Source: Cognataquiflexum nitidum
Lineage (GTDB): Bacteria > Bacteroidota > Bacteroidia > Cytophagales > Cyclobacteriaceae
DNA length: 64,000 nucleotides
Assembly (NCBI RefSeq): GCF_022538055.1
Contig: NZ_JAKZAM010000004.1
Coordinates: 62,001-126,000, forward strand
Direction of reading: 5' to 3'
Positions 24,193-33,389 of the stretch are shown here, piece after piece. How positions within the stretch are numbered: the stretch's first letter is position 1; each line of letters begins with the position of its first letter. The notes under the pieces were generated by a model, which was not told where the DNA came from, made no database searches, and saw only the letters and a program-made list of their open reading frames with translations. Both the position numbers and the translations under genes were made by a program.

Positions 24193-25404
24193 TCAATTTC
24201 TAAGTTTCAAATCCGGATTGCCAGGACCGAAATGCTTCAGCATGACAATTGGGTCTGTTTTTGAATGATTTGTGATTTTGACACCTGCCATAGCGGCTTT
24301 TTCGCTGACGAAATATTCGTCATGGGTCAATTGTCCAAACCGGATCAGGGCTGGTGTTTCGATATCCCAAACCCCCATTTTTCCATGGCCCTGCATCATG
24401 ATCATGCCGTAAGCGGCATTGTCGGTGATGGTTACAGTCTGACCCGGGAAAACGGTCAGTTCTTTGGCACTGTAATCGTGGGAGCGATAGCAAATCCAAG
24501 ATTCATGGTATCCTGCAGCATGCATTTTCTCAGTATCATGCACAGGCTTTGGTTCCATGTAGTGGTTGTCCATCAGGTTTGGATTGACATTCAAATCCCA
24601 GTCGATCATTTCCAACAGCAACTCATAATCTCCGATCCGGTCTTTTGGCGTGGCATTCCATAGGAGTTCATCTGGAATAATTGCCTCGTTGACCAAAGAC
24701 TGGTACATGGCAAAAATATCAGAAGCTTTTTGTGGTTCGTAAGTACACAAACTTCCCGGTGCATGCAGCATTCCTGGAGGCACATCCCAACCTGTTCCGG
24801 GCTGTAGTCTGAAGGCTTGCGAATAATTGGTGATCTTGTTGTCGCCTTTGTTGAAGTTTTTCAAACAGTCAAGGATGGTTTCCTTGGATGTCCCCGGGGC
24901 AATTCCGAAGAAAGTATAGGGAAAATCCCCACCGTGGTTATTCACCTGAGGTGGAAAATAGTAAGCTTCAGGCTTTCCGTTTTGTCCTGTCAGCGCACCG
25001 AATTCATCACTTGGATGGATATGATGCGGAAGCGGACCCATATTGTCAAAAAACTTGGAATACATTGGCCACGATTTGTATTTGTTCCATAACCTGTCAC
25101 CGATGATTTGCGCCCCGATGTCGGCTATTGCATCCTTCAACAAGAAAAGCTCGGTTTTGCCACCGTCTTCAAAAGCGATATGGCTGAGACCTTCATTTTT
25201 ACTTGTCAAGGGGCCGTTTTGGGCAGGAGTGGTCGAAGAAAACCAACGCTCGTCAATTCCTCCCCGGGCTCCACCGAGGGCATAGTAATCGTCAGGATGG
25301 AGTTTGATCCGCCTTCCCGGAACACAAAAAGAACGCGGCACCCATGTTGGGGTCAATCTCAGAATTCCTTCTCCTTGGTTTAATGCTTTTTTTGCCAAAC
25401 TCAT
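24193..25404 (-). CDS. Cupin-fold protein (mannose-6-phosphate isomerase-like)
   Basis: 403 residues without a signal peptide. Two cupin-like regions are visible: PLPHHIHPSDEFG with GWDVPPGMLHAPG (residues about 130-240) and a C-terminal part with VFPGQTVTI ... GHGKMGVWDIE. The histidines and the downstream Glu/His pattern fit a metal-binding cupin of the class I phosphomannose-isomerase type. It sits between DUF4432 and a TIM-barrel isomerase in a presumed sugar operon, so sugar isomerisation is a fair inference; the exact reaction is unknown. Confidence 0.7.
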   Translation of the reverse strand: MSLAKKALNQGEGILRLTPTWVPRSFCVPGRRIKLHPDDYYALGGARGGIDERWFSSTTPAQNGPLTSKNEGLSHIAFEDGGKTELFLLKDAIADIGAQIIGDRLWNKYKSWPMYSKFFDNMGPLPHHIHPSDEFGALTGQNGKPEAYYFPPQVNNHGGDFPYTFFGIAPGTSKETILDCLKNFNKGDNKITNYSQAFRLQPGTGWDVPPGMLHAPGSLCTYEPQKASDIFAMYQSLVNEAIIPDELLWNATPKDRIGDYELLLEMIDWDLNVNPNLMDNHYMEPKPVHDTEKMHAAGYHESWICYRSHDYSAKELTVFPGQTVTITDNAAYGMIMMQGHGKMGVWDIETPALIRFGQLTHDEYFVSEKAAMAGVKITNHSKTDPIVMLKHFGPGNPDLKLRN

Positions 25405-25546
25405 TGTTGTTATTGGTTATTGGGTTGGTGCTAAATTTATTAATCTTAATCTTTTTATTCTTTCAGATATTTATTGATACTGGATATTAATAGATATTAT
25501 TTGCGCAGCAATACTTTGAGATTTGCGTGAATTCAATACATATTTA

Positions 25547-26650
25547 TCAATTTATTTTAGTGAATTCTGCAATCTCATTATCTCTTGACAAAACCCTTAA
25601 TTCCAAGTCATAGATTCTTTTTTCTTTAGGTTCCAATAGGATCAGGGTTCCGTTTTTTCTTGCACCACTTTGCCCGATAGGTGGATTGGTAGCCGGCTCA
25701 AGGGCAGTTACATATTCCCCTTTTCCCCAATGCTGCCAGTTGATCAGCCAAGGCAATTGGTTCTTGGTGAAGGTAAGAGATAGACCTATGCCAAGGTTTT
25801 GATTGACAAATCCGCAGGTGCATTTCCCGTTTTCATCGGCTTCGGGATCAATAAAGGCAACATCTTCGCCAAATCCCGCATGGGCATCCATCGGAGCTGG
25901 GCATTTTTTGAAGTTGTTTTTTGGGTTGAAAATCCTGTTGTTCGGATCGTTGTCCATGGAATTCCATTTTCCTTCCCAAACGATTTCTGTCCCTTCATCT
26001 ATAAGCGGCCAACCGCAATTCAAATGATAGAGCAACATATGTGGTGCGGGCGTATTGCCAAGGTTGGTGATTTCATCCCTGACCTTGATAACAGGCTCGC
26101 CCAATATTCCCGAAATGGTTCTTTTCATTTCCAATGAAGGACCAAAGCAGGTAGTCTCCCGGATGATGCCGGTAATGCTCATTTCCATGTTTCCATTAAG
26201 TGGATCAGGTTGGATGATGGATGTGATTTCTGCCGGGATATTACTCGCATTACCATGTAATCCTCTATTTCCAAATTCATCCGATTCGGGACCGCCAACA
26301 TGTGAAAGCCCACAGGTGGTCAACAATCCTCCTCCAAATGTCCTCAGCCAATCTATCCCTTTATTGGAAAAAGGTTGGGGAGAAGTAACGCCTGCATGGC
26401 TGATCCAAGCAAGGCTGTGGGCATTGAAGAAGGCATCGGCAATGTCCATTCCTCTGTCTAGTACCACCTTGTATCTCAGGCCTGTTCCGGTATTGATCCA
26501 GGCGATCCGAACTCCCTTACCCAATCCATTGTCCAAAACGGATGTTTCAATCCCTCCCAATTGCATGGAGTTGGAGATTTTGTCTTTCCAATTGGACTGC
26601 TTTAGCTCGTTCAAATCGCTCATAAATCTGGTAAAATAATCAAAATTCAA
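25547..26650 (-). CDS. DUF4432 family protein (aldose 1-epimerase-like)
   Basis: 367 residues. The sequence RYKVVLDRGMDIADAFFN followed by FGGGLLTTCGLSHVGGP and GLHGNASN matches DUF4432, a galactose-mutarotase-like beta-sandwich family. It has no signal peptide. It is first in the four-gene minus-strand run ending at 21599 and divergent from the NIPSNAP gene. Known members are associated with sugar operons; here it probably interconverts anomers or binds the sugar handled by the neighbouring dehydrogenase and isomerase. Confidence 0.85.
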   Translation of the reverse strand: MNFDYFTRFMSDLNELKQSNWKDKISNSMQLGGIETSVLDNGLGKGVRIAWINTGTGLRYKVVLDRGMDIADAFFNAHSLAWISHAGVTSPQPFSNKGIDWLRTFGGGLLTTCGLSHVGGPESDEFGNRGLHGNASNIPAEITSIIQPDPLNGNMEMSITGIIRETTCFGPSLEMKRTISGILGEPVIKVRDEITNLGNTPAPHMLLYHLNCGWPLIDEGTEIVWEGKWNSMDNDPNNRIFNPKNNFKKCPAPMDAHAGFGEDVAFIDPEADENGKCTCGFVNQNLGIGLSLTFTKNQLPWLINWQHWGKGEYVTALEPATNPPIGQSGARKNGTLILLEPKEKRIYDLELRVLSRDNEIAEFTKIN

Positions 26651-26957
26651 GTTATCATCTGAAATCTATGTCGGTATCCTGTTCTGTCAGGCATGAAATT
26701 TATCTCCCTTAAAATTAGCTATTTAAAACTATCAAAAAAGCCAAGTTTAACTTTTTCCAGGCATAAAAACTTCGGATTTTCAGAATATTCCAATAGTTAT
26801 TCCGGTGGATTTTAACCAACAGAATGATGAACCAAAAAGTACATAAGACATTTTGTAAATTTTTATCCATTCATAAAATTCTCCTGCTTATTATCAATTA
26901 CTTCCCAATCCAAATGGGGATTTCAGTACATTGAAAAAGCTTTAAACCTAAAAAACC
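26651..26957. other. Divergent spacer between DUF4432 and NIPSNAP genes
   Basis: A 307-bp AT-rich spacer that must hold promoters in both directions. I see no coding frame, repeat or convincing promoter pair. Confidence 0.4.
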
Positions 26958-27743
26958 ATGAAAATCAACATATTACTTCCGGTCCTTTTTGGAATCATTT
27001 GCATCTTTCTTGTTTTGGATCTTTCTGCCCAAAGCAGTAAGAGGGATTATTACGAATTGAAGATCTATCATATAGAAAGCAAAAACCAGGAAAGCCAGAT
27101 TGATAATTACCTGCAAAATGCCTTGCTGCCCGCTTTGCATAGAAATGGAATCGAAAAAGTCGGGGTTTTCAAACCGATTGCGACCCAACCCGATGCCGGG
27201 AAAAAAATATATGTATGGATTCCCTATAAGTCCTTGAAGCAATATGCCGGCCTTCAATCCAAATTGGATAAGGATGCTGCATACCTTACCGCGGGAAAGG
27301 ACTACATCAACGCTTCCCATACTAATCCTCCGTACAAAAGAATGGAAACTGCATTTTTGCAGGCTTTTTCTAGCACACCAAGATTCACAGAATCAAATGT
27401 AGAGGGGCCTAAAAAAGACAGAATATATGAATTGAGAAGTTATGAGGCCGCTACCGAAAGATTGTATAGACAGAAAGTAAAAATGTTCAATGAGGGAGAA
27501 ATTGATATTTTTCTAAAATTGGATTTCAATCCTGTTTTTTTTGCCGAAACTTTGGTCGGTGCCCAAATGCCAAATCTGATGTACATGACTACTTTTTCCA
27601 ACATCGAAATTAGGGATGCAAAATGGAAAGCTTTTGGAACTGATCCTGATTGGGACAGGATGAAAGTGATGGAGGAATACCAAAATACGGTTTCCAAAAA
27701 TGATACTCGCTTGCTTTATCCGACTGACTATTCGGACATCTAA
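26958..27743 (+). CDS. NIPSNAP family protein, secreted
   Basis: 261 residues with a signal peptide ending near LSAQS. Two ferredoxin-like NIPSNAP repeats are visible: DYYELKIYHIES (residues about 30-120) and RIYELRSYEAATERLYRQK (about 150-255). NIPSNAP proteins are dimeric alpha/beta-barrel proteins of poorly defined function; secreted versions are frequent in Bacteroidota sugar loci. It stands alone between a divergent promoter region and a strong terminator. Confidence 0.9.
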   Translation: MKINILLPVLFGIICIFLVLDLSAQSSKRDYYELKIYHIESKNQESQIDNYLQNALLPALHRNGIEKVGVFKPIATQPDAGKKIYVWIPYKSLKQYAGLQSKLDKDAAYLTAGKDYINASHTNPPYKRMETAFLQAFSSTPRFTESNVEGPKKDRIYELRSYEAATERLYRQKVKMFNEGEIDIFLKLDFNPVFFAETLVGAQMPNLMYMTTFSNIEIRDAKWKAFGTDPDWDRMKVMEEYQNTVSKNDTRLLYPTDYSDI

Positions 27744-27761
27744 TATATTTTAATGTGAAAG

Positions 27762-27801
27762 AAAAAGGTCCAACATGTTTTATCATATTGGACCTTTTTT
27801 T
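27762..27801. terminator. Rho-independent terminator after the NIPSNAP gene
   Basis: A stem of AAAAAGGTCCAA with TTGGACCTTTTT (12 pairs), a 14-base loop, and a T-run. It lies 19 bp after the stop codon. Confidence 0.85.
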
Positions 27802-27863
27802 ATTTTATAAAAATCATGCAAGTAAAATGATAAATCATCTTAAATCATGGCAGAAGACCAAAA

Positions 27864-27955
27864 TGTCCGGTACATCCCTGCCCGACGACATGTGGGGGAC
27901 TTCCGACTTCCGTCCTGTCTAAAGAGAAATATTGGGTTCCTTTCAAAGAAGCAGA
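27864..27955. repeat. Dispersed TCCGGTACATC/ACTTCCGACTTC element, copy 1
   Basis: A diverged member of an interspersed family. It shares TCCGGTACATC, GACTTCCGACTTC and AATATTGGGT...CAAAGAA with copies near 28905, 31741 and 35919. It sits between the NIPSNAP terminator and the DUF1080 stop codon. Confidence 0.65.
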
Positions 27956-27967
27956 TGACTATGAAAC

Positions 27968-28780
27968 TTAAAGCTCCTTCAATTGGATATTCCGGAATTT
28001 GACCTGCATCGGCGGACCGACATGGACCTGAATTCCCAATAATCCCTTCATACTTCTGTTGACAGTGTCTTCATCCACCACTTCGCTGATCAGCACGCCA
28101 TTGACAAAGTGCTTCATCACATTGCCTTGAACCACAAGATGGATCATATTCCAATCTTCGCTTTTGATCAATGTCCTCAGGGAATCCGGATCTCCCAATT
28201 CTTCGGTGACGCGAAGGCCTTTCCAGGCATTTCTCTCAATGTTATCCCTCAGTTCACCTGCCGGAGTTTGTGGATCGATGGTGGTTTTTTGCCCGATATA
28301 GGCCAAAGTGGTACGTTTTCTTTCTTCGTAGTTTTGACCTGTGTAGGCATTTTTACCATCAATATCCGCCTGATAACCGCGCAATGCAAAAGGTAGCTCT
28401 GTGAATCTTTCACTTCTGTAATTGATACCTGAATTGCCGTCCTTGGTGATATTGACTTCAAGTTTGAGTTCAAAATCCGCCGGTTCACCACCTTGCCAAA
28501 TCAAAAAGGAATTTGCCTTAAGTATGGTTTCAGGTGCGATTTCACCCACAATATTCCCGTTCTCTACCCGCCAATAAGTCGAATCCCCTTCCCATCCTGA
28601 GAGACTTTTTCCATCAAAGATGGAAACGAAACCGCTTGACTCAGCAGCAATTGGCGGGACAATACCCGTTTCCCCGCTTTTCATTTCGGTATTGTGAGCA
28701 GGGTTGTTGCAGAAAGCAAATGAAAAAACTACTATGACAAATAGGATTGATTTCATCATTTGATTTTTTGGATTGGTCAT
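27968..28780 (-). CDS. DUF1080 (3-keto-disaccharide hydrolase family) secreted protein
   Basis: About 270 residues from the ATG at 28780; the longer frame starts at a TTG inside a hairpin and is unlikely, and the ATGs at 28759/28756 are alternatives. A hydrophobic leader ends at FAFCNN, so it may be a lipoprotein. The domain begins [15 protein letters not shown], the classic DUF1080 start, with GNIVGE and [10 protein letters not shown] further on: a laminin-G-like beta-sandwich. The family includes 3-keto-glycoside hydrolases. Its place among Gfo/Idh dehydrogenases, TIM-barrel isomerases and ThuA supports a keto-sugar pathway. Confidence 0.9.
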   Translation of the reverse strand: MTNPKNQMMKSILFVIVVFSFAFCNNPAHNTEMKSGETGIVPPIAAESSGFVSIFDGKSLSGWEGDSTYWRVENGNIVGEIAPETILKANSFLIWQGGEPADFELKLEVNITKDGNSGINYRSERFTELPFALRGYQADIDGKNAYTGQNYEERKRTTLAYIGQKTTIDPQTPAGELRDNIERNAWKGLRVTEELGDPDSLRTLIKSEDWNMIHLVVQGNVMKHFVNGVLISEVVDEDTVNRSMKGLLGIQVHVGPPMQVKFRNIQLKEL

Positions 28781-28814
28781 AGCTTTGGAGGTTTTTTGGA
28801 TATGTATTTTATTT

Positions 28815-28851
28815 AGAAGCAACTATTTGGAAATTCCAAACAGTTGCTTCT
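28815..28851. promoter_or_regulatory. Large inverted repeat upstream of the DUF1080 gene
   Basis: AGAAGCAACTATTTGGAA faces TTCCAAACAGTTGCTTCT with one A/C mismatch. On the minus strand it lies in the 5' leader, 35 bp before the preferred ATG, followed by an AT-rich stretch. It could be an operator, or a terminator/attenuator between the upstream cytochrome gene and DUF1080. Confidence 0.6.
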
Positions 28852-28904
28852 TTAATTGGGAATTTTAAAATGTTCACTAATTAAAATAAGGGAAATAGCA
28901 GATT

Positions 28905-28952
28905 TTTCCGGTACATCGGACTTCCGACTTCGGTCATCCTTCCTGTACATCA
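28905..28952. repeat. Dispersed TCCGGTACATCGG element, copy 2 (partial)
   Basis: TTCCGGTACATCGGACTTCC followed by GACTTCGGTC, then diverging. It lies in the spacer between the DUF1080 and propeller-cytochrome genes. Confidence 0.65.
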
Positions 28953-28996
28953 AAGGTTTCCCGGAAACTGGCATAATTGCCGATAACCAATAAATC

Positions 28997-31654
28997 TCAC
29001 TTATAGACTTCGTGATCTGCATTTCCGCCCGAGATCAGATAAGCCATGAGGTCTTTCAATTCTTCCTCATTGAGCCTGTTGATCATTCCCGGCATCATGA
29101 CCGAAATATCGGAAAGTTTCTTACTCTTGACGTCTTTTTTGGAGATCTCCCTGAGTATATCCGGTGCAAATGGGTTTTGGGAAATGAAATATTTGTCCGC
29201 ATCCTCATTGGTCAATTTTCCTAAAACCGAGTTGCCATCAGCCAAATAGAAAATGGTGGCGGCATATTGGTCGGAGATGGTATTGTTTGGATTGATGGTT
29301 GCATCTAGGATGTCTTTTGCTGAAAACCTCGTTCCCAACTGCGTCAAATCAGGTCCGACAATTCCTCCTTCACCCTTCATGGTGTGGCAAGATTGGCATA
29401 ATGTTGCGGCGTACATTGCTTGACCTTTGACCAAATCCCTTCCTTTGAGATCCGCCATCAATGGCAACGCTTCCTCTACAGTCCATCTTCTTCCCGGACC
29501 GACAGGCTGCACATCGCTGACGATAAGGTCATTGCCACTTCCGGTCAGCATGGAAGCTCCCGACATGTCATTGTATTTGTCAAAATCCGATTTCGATACA
29601 TGGGTCAAAGCCATTTTTCTAGCCCTATCAATGAATCCTACATAGCTTCGGCCTCCTTTATATTGAAATGCATCATGGATCCAGGTGAAATATTCCTCTC
29701 TCGATTCAGGTGTCCAACCAGTTTTGGCATTTCCCAAAACGGTAGCAAAGTAGGACTGCTGGGCCGGAGGAACACTCGCGAGCATTTCCGCAATGTCCAA
29801 TCCATATTGTGGATTTCTCAAGATCAAATCCGAAGAAGAAGTAAATGTCTTCTGATAATCTGCATCGTCTTTGGCGTTTTTCAACAATGCCAAAGTTTTG
29901 GAAACAGCATCAGGTGCATCGATGTAGACCAAGACTTTACTTAATGCCCTGTCAAGATGATTGTCATTTGAAGGGAAATTAGGATTAAGGTAAGCCACTA
30001 GCTGAGAATTTAAATCTCCAGCAGGGACGCCTTGTCTGAACAGCGTCAGTTCAAAGGCACGGATCAGGTTTTGCTTATCAGTATTGCTCAGACTCCCATA
30101 ATTTACTCCCATCATTGCCTGAAGCATCTGTGGCTGTTGGGATTTGTCGGCATGTCTAGCCATGGCAATCATGGCTTGGATTAGGATTTTTGGGTCTTTT
30201 TCAGCCAATGCTTTGTCTTTCCATTCGCTGATTGGTTGGTGCTCCAAAGCGACCCTTGCAGCATATTGGATAAACCTGTCGCCATCTTTAAGGTAAGGCC
30301 AGACAAAATCCACCGCTCCAGCTTTGGGACCGCCGGTATGGAATTCTTCCAGTATTCTTCGGGTTTGAATAGCTTCAGGAATTTCGGAAGATGCGCTGCT
30401 TACTTCGGTATCTTCATCCCCTGCGTAATACACCCGGTAAACATCGGACTCCAACCTTCTTCCTCCCGTCATAAAATACATCGCTCCGTCAGGGCCGATA
30501 GCTCCGTCGGTCAGTGCCAGCGGTGAACCTGAAATAAACTCCTCGGCTGAAGCAGAATAGGTAGCACCTGATGGCGTCAATGTAACGGCATAAATAATTC
30601 CAAAACTCCAATCAAAAGTATACAGTGCTTTTTGGTATTTTTCAGGGAATTTTGAACCTGTCCCAAACATCACATTGGTAGGTGATCCTTGTCCGATGTT
30701 CAAAGTGGCAGGCAGGTTATCAGGATAATTGGGCGACCATTTTTGGTTTCCTGTTCTCCAGCCAAACTCGCTTCCACTCGTCACATGGCAGATTCGGGTA
30801 GGTCTGTACCATGGCATTCCAAAGTCCCATTCCATATCCGAATCGTAGGTAAACAATTCTCCCGCTTCATTGAAAGCGATATCATAGGCATTTCTGAAAC
30901 CTACGCTGAACAGCTCCCAATTTTTCCCTTCAGGATCAATTTGAGCAATCCATCCTCCGGGTGCCATGCGGCTGTTGGCATGTCCACGGGGATCTTTGAT
31001 CAAAGGAAATACATTGTCTTCATTCCATACCCTTGGGATTCTATAGGAATTCATCTCGGGAACATCTACATGGTTGCCTGCCACAATAAATATAGACTTC
31101 TTGTCAGGTGACAAAATCATACTGTGCGGCCCATGTTCTCCTGGTTCCCCCTGAAGAGATTTGAGTAGGGTAATCTGCTCGTATTGGTCATCTCCATCCA
31201 GATCCTGAAGTCTATATAGCCCGGTACCTTTGTCAAATTGCTCATTGGCATTGTGGTTGACCATGACGTAAAGGCTGTTGAAAGCAAAAAGTACACCCTG
31301 GGCAAAACCCATTCCGATCTTGTCATCCGGTCCGGTACCCATCTTGAGTTTTTCTACTTTGGGTGCCAATGAGTCAGAACCGATCACCGGGATTTCCAAG
31401 CGGTATAAAGCACCATATTGGTCTGTCGCGATCATACGGCCTTTGTCATCGAAGGTCATTCCGACCCAAGATCCCTGCTCGTGTTCTCCTGGACTGTAAA
31501 TGTGTTCAGCTTTGAAGCCTTCTGGTAGCTTCAATTTGGCTACTTTTGGGTGGAGGGGTTTACTTTCTTCTTCTGTTCCTTTGCCACAGGAAAAGAGAAT
31601 TCCCGTGACCAAAAAAAGGCTGAGGAGTTTTAAGGTTAATTTGGTGTAGGACAT
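28997..31654 (-). CDS. PQQ-dehydrogenase-like propeller protein with C-terminal cytochrome c
   Basis: 885 residues; a lipoprotein signal ends at GILFSCGKG. Residues about 40-400 form a sugar/sorbosone-dehydrogenase-type beta-propeller (LPEGFKAEHIYSPGEHEQ..., then WVGMTFDDKGRM). A helical HEAT-like segment follows, then a mono-haem cytochrome c near residue 750 (LCQSCHTMKG, with a Met ligand likely nearer the C-terminus). This is the PVC-type domain set seen in secreted Bacteroidota and Planctomycetes proteins. Inference: it oxidises a sugar or alcohol and passes electrons to its own haem. The neighbouring DUF1501 and DUF1549/1553 genes lie upstream on the same strand. Confidence 0.88.
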   Translation of the reverse strand: MSYTKLTLKLLSLFLVTGILFSCGKGTEEESKPLHPKVAKLKLPEGFKAEHIYSPGEHEQGSWVGMTFDDKGRMIATDQYGALYRLEIPVIGSDSLAPKVEKLKMGTGPDDKIGMGFAQGVLFAFNSLYVMVNHNANEQFDKGTGLYRLQDLDGDDQYEQITLLKSLQGEPGEHGPHSMILSPDKKSIFIVAGNHVDVPEMNSYRIPRVWNEDNVFPLIKDPRGHANSRMAPGGWIAQIDPEGKNWELFSVGFRNAYDIAFNEAGELFTYDSDMEWDFGMPWYRPTRICHVTSGSEFGWRTGNQKWSPNYPDNLPATLNIGQGSPTNVMFGTGSKFPEKYQKALYTFDWSFGIIYAVTLTPSGATYSASAEEFISGSPLALTDGAIGPDGAMYFMTGGRRLESDVYRVYYAGDEDTEVSSASSEIPEAIQTRRILEEFHTGGPKAGAVDFVWPYLKDGDRFIQYAARVALEHQPISEWKDKALAEKDPKILIQAMIAMARHADKSQQPQMLQAMMGVNYGSLSNTDKQNLIRAFELTLFRQGVPAGDLNSQLVAYLNPNFPSNDNHLDRALSKVLVYIDAPDAVSKTLALLKNAKDDADYQKTFTSSSDLILRNPQYGLDIAEMLASVPPAQQSYFATVLGNAKTGWTPESREEYFTWIHDAFQYKGGRSYVGFIDRARKMALTHVSKSDFDKYNDMSGASMLTGSGNDLIVSDVQPVGPGRRWTVEEALPLMADLKGRDLVKGQAMYAATLCQSCHTMKGEGGIVGPDLTQLGTRFSAKDILDATINPNNTISDQYAATIFYLADGNSVLGKLTNEDADKYFISQNPFAPDILREISKKDVKSKKLSDISVMMPGMINRLNEEELKDLMAYLISGGNADHEVYK

Positions 31655-31740
31655 ATTTTTTTGGATTGAAATTGTTCGGTTGATGGTTTGATTGGTTTTT
31701 ATGGTAATGGTATATGTATGCAGTATACCAGTTTATGGTA

Positions 31741-31856
31741 TATCCATTTTAATCCTTGTCCAAAAACTTAATTGCCCGGTACCTCGGTCTTCCGACTTCG
31801 GTCTTCCGTCTCGACTGAAGAAGAAAAGAAGATTACTGGCAAAGAAGCTAATATCC
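31741..31856. repeat. Dispersed element, copy 3
   Basis: Shares TATCCATTTTAAT, CGGTCTTCCGACTTCGGTCT and GACTGAAGAAGAA with copy 4 at 35919-36035, in the same orientation. The two copies bracket the DUF1501 and DUF1549/1553 genes. Confidence 0.75.
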
Positions 31857-31943
31857 ATTAGTAGATATTTCATTTCAAGTTAGCGTTAATTGATTTTCAA
31901 GTAAAACCGTTCATGGATATACTTTTTGGAGCTTTTGGTATCA

Positions 31944-33374
31944 CTAACCCTTCAGCAATTGCATTTCCGCTTTTCCGTGTCCGTCCGGCGTGGTATAGAA
32001 AGGCCGCTGCTCGATGATGTAATTCGTGTCAGGAGCAATGCCCAGTGCATGGTAAACCGTTTGGTGGAGGTCATTTATTTTGATTGGATTTTCTATGGTT
32101 TTGCAGGGACGTTCATCGGCAGTTTTGCCAAAGACATGACCTTTTTTGATTCCTCCGCCAAACATCAATACCGAGCATCCATCTGTAAAATGCCGGTGCA
32201 TGCCGTAGTTTTTCATGTCATCGATGATTTCCGGAACTTCAACCTGATCCAAGACTTTCAGGTCAGGCCTGCCTTCAGTAAGCATATCCCTGCTGAATTC
32301 ACTCGCGACGATGACCATTGTTCGTTCCAACCTGCCGCTTTCATCCAGGTCTTTGATCAATTGGGCTATCGGTGCATCGATCATTTTCTTCATGTCCTTC
32401 AATCGGGTATGGCCATTGTCATGGGTATCCCAACCGAAAAAAGGTTCGTATTCCGTCGTCACACTGATAAATCTCGCTCCCTGATCGACCAGTCTTTTTG
32501 CCAATAGGCATCCCAATCCAAACTTCCCTGTATTGTACCTGTCGTAGCTTTCCTTGGGTTCCTGAGTCAGGTCAAAAGCCTTGGCCTCGGGAGAATTCAA
32601 CAGCATATAAGCTTGTTCCATGGATCTTTTGAGAGATTCCTTTTGGTAATCACTGCCAAATTCCCCCATCGCACTTTCCTTGATCAGGTTTTCATAGAGT
32701 TGGTTTCGGGACTCAAACCTTTTGGTAGACATTCCTACCGGAGGCCTCACGCTTTCCAGACCTGATGTTGGATCAGGAATCAGAAAAGGACCAAACTCAC
32801 TTCCAAGAAATCCCGCACTGTGAAATGCCTTAAGCTCTTCTCCTTCACCCACAGTAAATCTTTGACCGATATTGATAAATGGAGGAATGACAGGATTGAG
32901 TGGACCCAATTCTTTGGCAATCCACGATCCGAGATGGGGTACGACCACCGATTGAGGAGGTTCGTAGCAGGTATGCCAATGGTATTGGTGGCGTGTATGT
33001 AGAATATGTCCGAGGTCTGCAGCGACATAGGAGCGGATGAGGGTACCTTTGTCCATGATTTTCCCGATGGATTCCAGTCCTTCGGAAAAATGTATGCCGT
33101 CCAAAACAGTCGGAACCGATGGGAAGGTACTCAGTACTTCACTGGATTGCATGCCTTTTCGGAAAGGCGTATATTTTTTGGGATCGAAGGTTTCGGTATG
33201 GGCCATGCCTCCGGCCATAAAAAGCAAAATAACCGTGTCCGCAGTTGCGGGAATGGAGATTTTTGAATTACAAGAGGACATCAAACCTGCAAAAGGAGCA
33301 CCAGAAGCCATGGAGGCGATGGCGGCGGCGCTGGTTTTTTTCAAAAAATCCCTTCTGTTCAGGTCGTTTCTCAT
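31944..33374 (-). CDS. DUF1501 family Tat-exported protein
   Basis: 476 residues. A twin-arginine signal (LNRRDFLKKTSAAA) starts the protein and a Cys follows at SSCNS. VILLFMAGGMAHTETFDPK is the typical DUF1501 N-terminus (metal-binding alkaline-phosphatase/sulfatase-like fold) and FGWDTHDNGHTRLKDM carries further likely metal ligands. DUF1501 is almost always encoded next to DUF1549/DUF1553 genes, as here (15 bp apart), so the two are co-transcribed. The reaction is not known; expansion of the pair in Planctomycetes and some Bacteroidota is linked to glycan use. Confidence 0.92.
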   Translation of the reverse strand: MRNDLNRRDFLKKTSAAAIASMASGAPFAGLMSSCNSKISIPATADTVILLFMAGGMAHTETFDPKKYTPFRKGMQSSEVLSTFPSVPTVLDGIHFSEGLESIGKIMDKGTLIRSYVAADLGHILHTRHQYHWHTCYEPPQSVVVPHLGSWIAKELGPLNPVIPPFINIGQRFTVGEGEELKAFHSAGFLGSEFGPFLIPDPTSGLESVRPPVGMSTKRFESRNQLYENLIKESAMGEFGSDYQKESLKRSMEQAYMLLNSPEAKAFDLTQEPKESYDRYNTGKFGLGCLLAKRLVDQGARFISVTTEYEPFFGWDTHDNGHTRLKDMKKMIDAPIAQLIKDLDESGRLERTMVIVASEFSRDMLTEGRPDLKVLDQVEVPEIIDDMKNYGMHRHFTDGCSVLMFGGGIKKGHVFGKTADERPCKTIENPIKINDLHQTVYHALGIAPDTNYIIEQRPFYTTPDGHGKAEMQLLKG

Positions 33375-33389
33375 TGTTTCCTTTTCCTT

